This document shows positions 55,097-64,000 of a DNA stretch of 64,000 nucleotides, in pieces. The notes below the pieces were generated by a model, which saw nothing but the letters and a program-made list of their open reading frames with translations, ran no database searches and was not told the DNA's origin. The position numbers and the translations under genes were made by a program. Position 1 is the first letter of the stretch. Each line of letters begins with the position of its first letter. This stretch comes from Ceratothoa steindachneri (Eukaryota; Arthropoda; Malacostraca; Isopoda; Cymothoidae), in the NCBI GenBank assembly GCA_963969495.1, contig OZ018324.1, positions 161,930,495 to 161,994,494 of the forward strand. Direction: 5' to 3'.

Positions 55097-58000
55097 GCCT
55101 GGAGGGCATATTCCTTCAGTGGAATTGCCGTGGACTCCGGGCCAACTGGGAGGAGCTGCGGAGGCTCGTCTCGTCCCGTTCCCCTTTAGCTATCTTTTTT
55201 CAGGAGACGATGCTACGCGCGTGCCCCCTGCCCGCCCTCCAGGAGTATAAGAGTCTTGCGACCCCACCACCGCAGGATAACGGGGATGGGGGATGCGCGG
55301 TTTACACCCAGCATGATGTCTTCGTTCTTCCTTTCTCTTTAGATACCTGCTTTTAGGCAGTGTTTGTGCAGCTGCACCTAGATAGGAGGTATACTATCAT
55401 TTCTGCGTACATTCCACCATCAGCTGACTTCGACGTGGGGGACTTCCGCTACGTCGTGGCACGGTTGCCGAAACCCTATCTCTTGCTTGGAGATCTGAAT
55501 GGCAGGCATCCTCTCTGCAGAGATTACTCCATAAATCCCAGGGGACAAGCCCTTGCGGATCTGATCGAAGAGCTTGAGATTGGTGTCCTAAACGTGGATG
55601 AGTTTACGCATCACTGTCCGAGAAACGCTCCATTTTCTTGCCTTGACCTTCATTTTGATTGGGGGGTGGTCGATGCCCTCCATGGTAGTGATCACTTTCC
55701 CATTCAAATATCATTTTCAGGGCAACTGCCGCCTGAGAGCCCACCTCAGTGGTGCTTAGCGCGTGCACGGTGGCCTGCATTTCAGGAATTGACTGAATGT
55801 GCTATCTCAGTCAAAAAGTTTAGGTCGGTAGATGATGCCGTTGAGTTCTTCTCCTCAACCTCATCGCCGCGTGCCTGACTACTATTCCCAAAACGGCTGG
55901 CCCTTTTGAACGCCGACCACTCCGATGGTGGTCGGCCGAGTGTAAGACGACCCTCAAACAGAAGCGTTATGCCTACATGCGCTATAAGCGCCGCCCGAAC
56001 GAGTTCACTGTCGGTGGATTTCGTCGGGCTAGGGCTAGGTTCCGGTATATTTCGAAGCACGCCCGCTGCTCTTCTTGGCGGGCATACGTGTCATCACTTA
56101 ACGGGAAGACCCCTTTAGCAGAGGTGTAGAGGCGAGTCAAAAGGATTCGAGGCAAGTTCTCGCATGATCCCCCCCTCCCGTTCTTCAGGAGAATGGGACC
56201 GCAATCTCGGACCCCACTTCCGTCATTTTTCCGCATTCTCTACCCGTGATGTTGCTCCGCCAGCATTCAATGCACGTCGTGATGTCGCGGAAGGCGCCGG
56301 CTGGACTTTACCTCGAAAGGCGGAGAACCCTCCAACGAGAGGTTTACTCTGAGTGAGTTGCGCCCCGCTCTCTCTTCGTGCGTGGACACCGCCCATGGTC
56401 AGGACGATGTCCCGTACGCCATGCTTCGACACCTGGGTGAGCAAGGCATGGTATTTCTATTAGATTTGTTCAACAGGATCTGGGTGGAGGGTCTTTTCCT
56501 AGATTCCTAGCGAATCGCTACTGTGCTCGCCTTTCGCAAGCCGGGGAGAGATCCTTCTACTCCGACCGGTTTCCGCCCAATCTCTTTAACCTATCGCGGG
56601 TGCAAGTTGATGAAGAAATTGGGAAATGTTAAACTAGCCTGTTTTCTAGACAGCAGAGGCCATCTGTCTTCTGCACAGCGCGGCATCCGCAAGTTCCACT
56701 CCACGTCAGATGCTATGCTCCGACTGGAAAATGCCGTCTGCGAGGCTTTTTTTTCGTAGACAGCACTACCCCACGGTGTTTTTCGATCTGGAGAAGGCCT
56801 ATGATCCCGCTTGGCGATACCGTATCATCGAGACTCTACACAGTCTTTATATCTGAATTTTTGCGAGATCGTCGATTCCGCGTACGTGTGGGGGGAGCTC
56901 TATCCGGCCTAAAGGAGCAGGAAGAGGGTGTCCCGCAGGAAAGTGTCCTCAGTGTCACACTCTTTGCCCTGAGCATCAAAGGCATCACCTCGGCGCTGCC
57001 GAAAGATGTTCTCGACCTTTTTATCTCTTTTGGCGCGGCCCAGATGCCAACTCTGGAGCGTCGACTCCAACAGGCATTGAACCGCGCTTCTTGCTATGCC
57101 AAAGCGCACCGGTTTCCGTTTTCTTTGGCCAAGACTAAGGTAGTGCACTTCTGCCTCCATTCACGGCTCCACCCTGACCCAGATTTGTTTCTTAATCGGG
57201 TGCGCCTGGATGTGGTTGAGTCGCACCGTTTCTTTGGTCTTTTATTCGACCGACGCCTTACCTGGGAGGCTCATATTCGCAGCCTTAGGGTCTCTTGTAC
57301 CCGAGCCATGGATATTCTCCGTTCCATGACGTTCAGCGCTTGGGGCGCTGATAGGGCTACTGCCCTACTTTTTATCGATCCTTTGTTCGTTCGAAGCTCG
57401 ACTACGGATGCGAGTTTTATGCATCCGCAGTCGAGCGTTTATTGCGGAAGGTGGATTCGATCCACCACACCGGCCTCTGCCTTGCGACCGGTGCCTTCCG
57501 AACTTCCCCCATTGAGAGCCTGTTGGTCGACGCTGGGAAGATGCCACTCGCTCTGCGCCGCGTGCAGTGCATCACTTGCCTGTACGCGCGAGCCCGGCGC
57601 CTCCCTCATTTGCCAACAGCTTTCACTGCATCCGCAGCTGATCTCAACGGTGCCCATGGCGGCGAGAGACGCCAGTCATACCCTAAGCCCTTTGGGTTTA
57701 GGGCCAGGAAACTTCTTCTAGAGCTAGATATAGCTCTCGGGCCGGTGGCGCCCCTTGTACTGCTCAGGACGCCACCCTGGAGGGTACCACATTTGGATAT
57801 TTGTCGCCACGCCTCTGCTCCCAAAGCTTGTACTGCGCCGGGAGTATTGCGTTCGACCTTTTTGGAGCACACCTCGTGTCACGCTGGAACCGTGCCAGTG
57901 TATACGCATGGCTCTAAGTACCAGGAGGCGGTCGTCTTCCACGCAGTTTTCTCTCTGTTTGAAGTCAGCGGGGCTCTGCCTAGCGCTGCGTCTGTCTTGA

Positions 58001-58756
58001 CGGCCGAGCTGGTGGCAATACACTACTCGGTACGGGAGATTACGCGACGTGCCCGGTTCGGAGACCGGATTGTGATTTATAGTGACTCACAAAGCGCCCT
58101 GAGTGCTCTCGGGGCATTGGAATCTCCGCATCCCCTGGTTCGCGATATCCGTAACGCCACGGCTTTAGCGAGCCGGGCGAATGTCGAGATTATCTTCTGC
58201 TGGGTTCCTGGACATGTAGGAATTGCGGGGAATGAGCGCGCCATTGAGGGCGCCAAAGAGTCCACCAAAGAGTCCACGAGGACTCTGCGAGGACTCTGCG
58301 ACCGGACCAGCGTTTCGCTCTTCCTCACACCGACAACATGGCAGGAATATGGGCAGCTCTTCGGACTTCTTGGCAAGGAAGATGGGAGACGGTGGAAGGG
58401 AACTTAAAGTTGCGTGCAATTGCGCCGCGACTGTTCCATGAACCTATCCCCTAATGCCCCGACGGCTTCAGGTCGCTTTCTGTCGTCCCCGAATCGGACA
58501 TACTCGTGTGACGCATCGCTATCTGATGGAGCGCTCGCCAGCGCCTCATTGCGACGACTGCGTCATCCCCCACACGGTTCGCCACATTCTTGTCGAATGT
58601 TCCAGTCTGGGTGATCTTCGCGCACGATACCTGTCCCGGTACCGGGATGGGCGGGGTCGCTACCGCCTGTCCCTTTTGCTCGGGAAGAGTTCGTGCATAT
58701 TGACTTGTGGACTTGTTGACTTTTTTAGGGAGGCTGGGCTTCTCCCCTTTATCTAA
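54994..58756 (+). pseudogene. LINE copy C ORF2: APE endonuclease, RT, RNase H, zinc finger
   Basis: The endonuclease (about 55108-55780) has LQWNCRGLRANWEELRRL, LLLGDLNGRHPL and DALHGSDHFPIQISF, so the GDLN and SDHxP motifs are intact, but a TAG at about 55340 breaks it. RT: LAFRKPGRDPSTPTGFRPIS, VFFDLEKAYDPAW (motif A intact), then a small deletion near 56840, then GVPQESVLSVTLF. An 18-base in-frame deletion near 57019 removes YLDD (copy B reads ATFYLDDISISLG, C reads DLFISFG). RNase H: VYTHGSK (first Asp lost), TAELVAI, YSDSQSAL, GNERAIEGAK (last Asp lost). The terminal motif CDDCVIPHTVRHILVEC is intact. Stop at 58756. Confidence 0.9.
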
Positions 58757-59013
58757 AAAGATTCCTTTTTTGTATTTTTTTTTGTATGTTATTGTTTTTT
58801 TATGTTGGTTGCACGCTCTTGCACCGGGATAAGGGTGACCTTCCCCCGCTGCCGGAGATTGCTTCCTAATTGTTAAGTTTTTCTCATTTTTATCATTATG
58901 TTTCTATATTTTTATTTTAGAGTAGCCTAGTTCTAGGCTGTGTCGTGTTTCCGGCGACTTATGCCCAAGTGGGCAGTTGCCAGATGGGCTCTATAGAATT
59001 AAAAAAAAAAAAA
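58757..59013 (+). other. LINE copy C 3' UTR
   Basis: It contains one imperfect GC hairpin (GCTCTTGCACCGGG ... GCCGGAG, about 58814-58858), GTAGCCTAGTTCTAGGC and the terminal stem-loop at 58953-58981, then the A tail. Confidence 0.85.
58953..58981 (+). promoter_or_regulatory. conserved 3'-terminal stem-loop (copy C)
   Basis: GGCGACT pairs with AGTTGCC (one G-U in RNA) and GCCC with GGGC around AAGT. The equivalent in copy B is GGCGACT/AGTCGCC with GCC/GGC. Confidence 0.6.
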
Positions 59014-61786
59014 TTACGCAAGCCGCAAGCTACCTTAGCGGCGACCTCTTTTTTGCTAGTTAATTTTGATTAAGCGCCTCCTTTTCAGATTCGTGACCAT
59101 GAACTCTTTACTGGAAGACCTTAGCTACAGTCGATGGAAGACTTCAAACGCAGTTTGGGAAAGGCCAGAACGGCATTGGTCAAAGTATAGTCATATAGTC
59201 AGTATAGTCATAAAAATAGTCCATAGTTTTTGGAAATGAATATCTATTCTAAATAACAGATTTCGAGTCAATCTACCAATTTTATAATCAGCAGATTAGC
59301 CTATGAGAAGCACGTCACTTTTATGGTCTCACATTACCACGTTACCCATGTTAAATTGGGTTAACTCAATAGTTCCAAACCGAAATAGGGAAATACATAC
59401 ACAGATAATACACAGGTACTGCAGTCACAGTTTCTTGGAGAGTTGACAGATGAAACATCTGTCATTTTATTCCCATGTGCGAAAGTGAAAGAGTATTTGC
59501 TCGTTATTGTTTATCAATAATTATTATGAACATTTTAGAATACCCGTTGTATCGATTATTTAAAAAATCCTACTTTGAATGCTGTAAATATTTAGACGGA
59601 GTTCGAGTCAATTTGGACATTTCTAATGTAAGCTAATAGGTTAAATCAAATTAGAAATTTTAGATATACATACTTTTGTTTAGAGGTCTTTGAAATTTTA
59701 CCACTTCTATAAATTTCACGCCCATTCTAACAAGTTTGGAGACCAGTGAGCGAGATTAGGTTAGGTTACTCTGGTTCTAACCAAGATGTAAAGTAGCATG
59801 AAATGAACGAGAAGTACACAAACACTTACAAGTCAACTGACCCTAACTTCTTTCAGTTCTATACATCGTATAATGTGTTGTAGTGGAACCCCAAGAGTGG
59901 TCGACTTTGCTGTGTCCCCCGTAGAACCTCTAGGTTCCCCCTGAGATTTTTTCCTTTTTCCTCAAATTTAAAGCTCAATAACAACGAGGGCTGACAACGT
60001 GGAAAGTATGCAAGCAAAACTCTGTAAAGAGAGCGGGGAATCTCTAGGGAGTGAATAAATGTGTGGAAAATACACTATCCAATGATCTTCTTGCAGAATT
60101 GGGGCCTGAAAGGCACTCAATCTTCTAGATGTCAGCTGCAGCGAGATTGCTCATGCGACATATGACGCCCTTGCGGGTGCGTAAACTGATAAATTGGAAA
60201 AATTCAGATGGGGACAGTAAAATGGGGAAAAGTGGGGAGAATGGAGGCGGGTTATAAACTAGCCCCCCTCCCTTCAAGCGCCGAACAGTGATGAATGGAC
60301 GAAGACTGGTCGGTTAGGAACGTGCAAAATTAGCTAAGACCAAGAAATAAAGACAAACGCCCTGGTAGTCTTAGTCAAGTTTGAGACTGCAGAGAGGGCG
60401 TGACACTCCTGCAGGTAGCAGGTGTATCTGTCTACAGGAGGAACACCTTTGCAGCGTCTTCATTGACAAGTCTCAATGAACCTAAAGCAAATGGGTGGTG
60501 CAAGCAGAAGCAAAACAAACTTTTCACTGAAGAAATTCGTGCAGAAGACATTATGGTGTTTATCGTTAAATAAAGAGGTGAAAACTCTCATGTGTGTGTT
60601 TGTTTGTCATTGAATGTAGCGAAGAGAGCTCACAATATCGTGACATTTGTAGAGCGAAAGTAACTTTAATATTAAATGAAATTGAATTAACCACGTTTCG
60701 TTAAAATTGGTCTAGAAATTAGGACATGGGTCGCACTAGCTTACAGACACAACGTAATATGTATACTTCACTACAAAGGTTTATTATTATAATTCGTTCT
60801 TTCTCTCGAGTTGTGCAGATAATGGAAGAGACTGGATTTAGATGCAAGCACGCGTGAGCGAGACGAAATGAACTCAAGGTCATTGCTGAAGCGAGAATGA
60901 GAGGTCACAGCAAGAGAGAAAGAGGGAGCAAGCGCCTTTACGGCTGGTATTTGTCTTTTCTCGCAGCCTATGACTAATTCCAAGAGTAACTAGTGAATCG
61001 GTACTCAAAAAGTCATACGAGTCGTGCCAGTTACCAATTTACCCCCTTAATTATGTGGCATTAAATTTTCTAACATAATATGAAGATCACGCAATGGCTT
61101 CGCCCCTCCCCCTAAGGGAGGAAGTTTGCGCTTCGCTACTTAGATTAAAATTTAAAATCTAAAAAAAAGCAGCCATGGTTAAATTTTTAGAAATTTTCTG
61201 AACTTCACCAATTATAATAATTTTACAGAGGAACTCTAAACTAAATTTCCCCCTTTTAAAATATCACGTTGCTAAAATATAGTTATAGAAGATATAGAAG
61301 ATAGAAGAATAGAATATATACAAAAATAAATTTTCTGAACTTTACCATTTGTAATTCTTTGGGTTTTAAAAAAAAATCACAAAATTTCGATACTTATATT
61401 TATTTCTGAACCAAACTAAGAGAAAATTATTATTCAAATACTAAAATAATCTCCTTCTTAAATTATAGTTAGTGACAAATTGCTATAAACAAACTACAGT
61501 CCCGTCTAAAGCTAGAGAACAAGATACCAAATACTATAATATTTTCTTGAAAATGATCTAATTATTAAATTTAATTTTATCTCTGAAAAACACTTTTTAC
61601 CACTCCACAAAACATATTAGGAAGCGAGGCAAACCGACTTATGAGTAGTTCAAGCGACATGAGACGCATTCATGTTTTTGTTGTCGTCAACTTGACGTGA
61701 AATAATGGCTGTTGTCACAATCGGTCACCATTGGCATCCTTTGTCTCGTGCGGTATTTCCTGAAAGTTGTTTATCGAGGAACACCA
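59014..61786. other. no recognised gene
   Basis: 2.8 kb between LINE copies C and D. AT-rich with no coding similarity found on either strand; a 70-codon frame at 60771-60983 resembles nothing I know. Confidence 0.5.
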
Positions 61787-64000
61787 GGACTCAGCACCCC
61801 GTCCGGTCCCAGCTTAGCCTCTCTTCCTTCCTTAAAAACACTTGTTTCCTCACTTTTCATACAACCTCTCCCACAACTTTCTCTGGTCAGCCTCTAATTT
61901 CACAGGGTAGATGCTGACCTTCTTCTCAAGCAAACCGTCCCGGACCAAGGCTGAGGGGGGAGGGGACAAAGTTCCCTAACCCCTGAGCTACGGTTCGGAA
62001 TGGGGTTTTTTTTTTAACAACCTGCTTCATCCCCACCCATACCTTCCTCACATCCCTTTTCCTCTCCTCTTCACATTCTATCAATTTTACGACGTGTCTA
62101 AGGTAGAGCCGCCATGCCGATGGACTGCCAGGCCACCAGCCGGGAGAAGTGGTCCCAAATGGCGGCGTCTGGCTCTCCAGTGCGGGCAACTGTGAGAGGT
62201 GTTGAGCTATTGCGTCCCGTGTAAAAAAAGAGGGTCACTATGCCCAATGATAAATATAAAAAAACCCCAACCCACAACTTCCCCTGTGAAATCAACGGAG
62301 CCGCCCTCGTGCAGCTCCACCGAGAAAATAGAGGTACCCCCTCCCCTTGTGCTTGCGTAGGGTACCCTCCATACTTCTTTAACCGGAGAGGAGGCTTACT
62401 CCTCTGCTACGCCTACGGGTGTAGGGGACTCCCCCTCACCCCCTTCTCTGGAGGTGCTTTCGGGCACCTCCCTATTTCAAGCGGCACTCCCTCCTTTTCT
62501 TTCTAAGGGGACTGCCAAGAAAGCCAGCAGGCAGCCCATTGCCGACCTCCCCTCGTGTAAGCGGCTCGGTAGGGCAAACCCCCTTAGGGGGGAGAGGGAA
62601 GCCAGGCCCCTTCGGTCGCTTCTTTCAAAAGACCTGCTGGCAAGAATCTTAAACCTTGCCGGGGTCAAGGCCGTTTCCTCCCCACAAAAGACTGGTGACG
62701 CTGCCAAGGGGACCTGCGATGTCCTGGGAGGGGATGGCCAACTGGAGGCCCCTCCTGTGATAGACATGGTCCTTGAGGAAACCCAGCCTCAGAGGGTAGG
62801 GCCTTCCATGGGGGCGAATCCGGGCTCGGCGCCAAGCACCGAACCTGAATCCGCCCCTATGCAAGGTCCTCCTCAAACGGCTTGGGCCTCTGAGGCAGTA
62901 CAAGGAGGGAAGGGATCTCCTCTGACCCGTGCCCCTGCGACCATCAGGACGTTTTCCATTTCCGAGAAGGACCTGGCTGAGGCCGGTCGGTCTGGCCTAC
63001 GGGCTTCTGTCGACTTAGGGGAAAAGGGGGTTCATTCTCCGCCCTCCTCTCCTAAAAAGAAGAAACAGACAAGAAAGACTGAAAATACTCGGGGCTCCTC
63101 TCCATCCGCGGAGGCTACGGGGATGGATGGGTCTGCTGCCATTCTGGCAAGCGACCAAGCCAAGATCGGCACATCCTTCCCCTCTGCTTCCCCGTGTGCA
63201 GAGCCTTTGAATATGACAAAGGAGAAAAGTGCACAGGGCAGAGCCTCGATGACATCAATGCTCCTGATTCAGAGGTTACCTGGTGTTTTCGAGCCCGCTG
63301 GCTTCTGACGCTTCCTCGTTATTCGCTCCACTGATGGCACCATGTTGGCCATGGGCAACATGATCCATCAGAGGAGAGGATTAGCTAGTACAATTGGTAG
63401 AGAGCCGAAGGTGACCCGTTTCTCCGAAGAGAGCCTTCTAGCAAATGCGGCGAATCCCGCTGAGGCGGCCAAAATAAGTGCTCTTCGGACACTTCATGGC
63501 ACCCCGGTGAGTGTGACGCTGCACTCTACCATGAACTTTGTGAAAGGCGTAGTTTATGCGAGGGAACTCGTTAACTACTTCATTGAGGACATCACCCTAC
63601 AGCTGGCCGACTATGGGGCGGTCAAGGTTGAACGTGTGATGAGAAAAGAGGGAAGGGCCTGGAGATCCACACCTATAAGTTTTGTTACGTTTGACCGTGA
63701 CAAGCTACCTGAGTCGGTGCGTACCGGTTGATACCGCTACCGCGTGAAGGCATTCGTGCCACTGCCGCGGCGGTGCTATAACTGTCACTGCTTCGGCCAT
63801 ACGAATCGTTCTTGTACACGTGCAAAGTCGGGGTCACCCGAAGTTTGTGTAAATTGCTCCAAGGCCGCACAGGATAAGTCAAAATCGTGTGTGGCTAAGT
63901 GTGTCAATTGCGGAGAGCCACACCCCGCTTCTTCGAAGCAATGTGGTGCATATCTCCTTCAGAAAGAAATCCTGGCCGTTCAGGCCCAGGATCGACTTTC
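61787..64000 (+). mobile_element. I-clade-like LINE, copy D (5' part; continues past the window)
   Basis: It begins in the shared 5' UTR (ACTCAGCACCCCGTCCGGTC), lacking the first about 55 bases seen in B and C. The 5' UTR is at 61787-62239, and ORF1 follows to the window end. The junction with upstream DNA is near 61787. Confidence 0.9.
62240..64000 (+). pseudogene. LINE copy D ORF1 (gag-like, partial)
   Basis: ATG at 62240 reads MPNDKYKKTPTHNFPCEING. A frameshift moves the frame to the 284-codon stretch 62454-63308, which keeps LRGEREARPLRSLLSKDLLA and ends at a TGA (63306-63308) where copy B reads Lys. The gag core is at 63342-63731, then a TGA where B has Trp-Phe, then the knuckles CYNCHCFGHTNRSC, CVNCSKAAQDKSKSC (Gln for His, as in copy C) and CVNCGEPHPASSKQC. 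The window ends inside the tail. It is the least broken ORF1 of the four. Confidence 0.88.

Larger units (their letters stand above)
52188..59013 (+). mobile_element. I-clade-like LINE, copy C (full-length layout, dead)
   Basis: About 6.8 kb, collinear with copy B. It starts CCGTAAGGGGCGCGGTGATT and ends in an A tail at 59001-59013. CCGCAAGC occurs just upstream (52176-52183) and just downstream (59023-59030) and may be the target duplication, though a few unmatched bases lie between it and the A tail. ORF1 and ORF2 are both present but frameshifted. The 5' UTR (52188-52701) and 3' UTR (58757-59013) match the other copies. Confidence 0.92.

Overview
This window looks like non-genic chromosomal DNA from an arthropod, most likely a crustacean. 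That guess rests on very dense AT, AAT and TG microsatellites and on transposon families typical of arthropod and decapod genomes. It is inference, because no host gene, rRNA or tRNA was recognised. Nearly everything that reads as protein is a decayed transposable element, and no element is fully open. One 200-base N run (23801-24000) marks an assembly gap.

Layout. (1) 1-24.6 kb is a deep nest. Pieces of one CR1-like LINE on the + strand appear in the correct order (ORF1 esterase, endonuclease, linker, RT palm, RT C-terminus). Between them lie a minus-strand LINE with gag, endonuclease and RT (about 2.5-6.3 kb), a minus-strand Helitron (6.7-9.8 kb), a palindromic MITE (10.6 kb), a foldback (11.1 kb), a Ty3/Gypsy-like LTR element (11.46 to about 18.8 kb) that itself carries a 3.4-kb terminal-inverted-repeat element, a solo LTR with a clear 5-bp target duplication (19810-20366), and a minus-strand LINE tail (22.3-23.2 kb). 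(2) 25.5-28.6 kb holds a 128-bp tandem repeat and a Penelope-like element. (3) 28.6-37.0 kb holds two head-to-tail copies (A, truncated; B, nearly full length) of a GC-rich I-clade-like LINE with gag, endonuclease, RT and RNase H. (4) 37.2-40.1 kb holds a Ty3/Gypsy RT fragment, a 1-kb polypurine tract and a mariner-like transposase remnant. (5) 44.8-48.3 kb holds a minus-strand retroelement with RT and RNase H, flanked by 83-bp direct repeats that carry a TATA-like box. I found no integrase or recombinase in it, and an inverted piece of its own RT adjoins it. (6) 48.6-51 kb holds a LINE 3' end, a Tc1 transposase fragment and several satellites. (7) 52.2-59.0 kb is I-like LINE copy C, and 61.8-64.0 kb is the 5' part of copy D, which runs off the window.

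How the parts relate. The four I-like LINE copies can be compared with each other. They share a 5' UTR, an ORF1 start reading MPNDE or MPNDK, CCHC knuckles, an ORF1/ORF2 overlap (B and C) and a 3'-terminal stem-loop (B and C). Each copy has its own lesions, including lost RNase H acidic residues in B and C and a deleted RT YLDD box in C. The window therefore reads as a fossil record of successive insertions rather than a set of working genes. The most unusual items are the single LINE apparently split over 24 kb, the RT-RNase H element without an integrase, the conserved 3' stem-loop with its tandem duplication in copy B, and a pair of LTRs in which microsatellites expanded on one side only.
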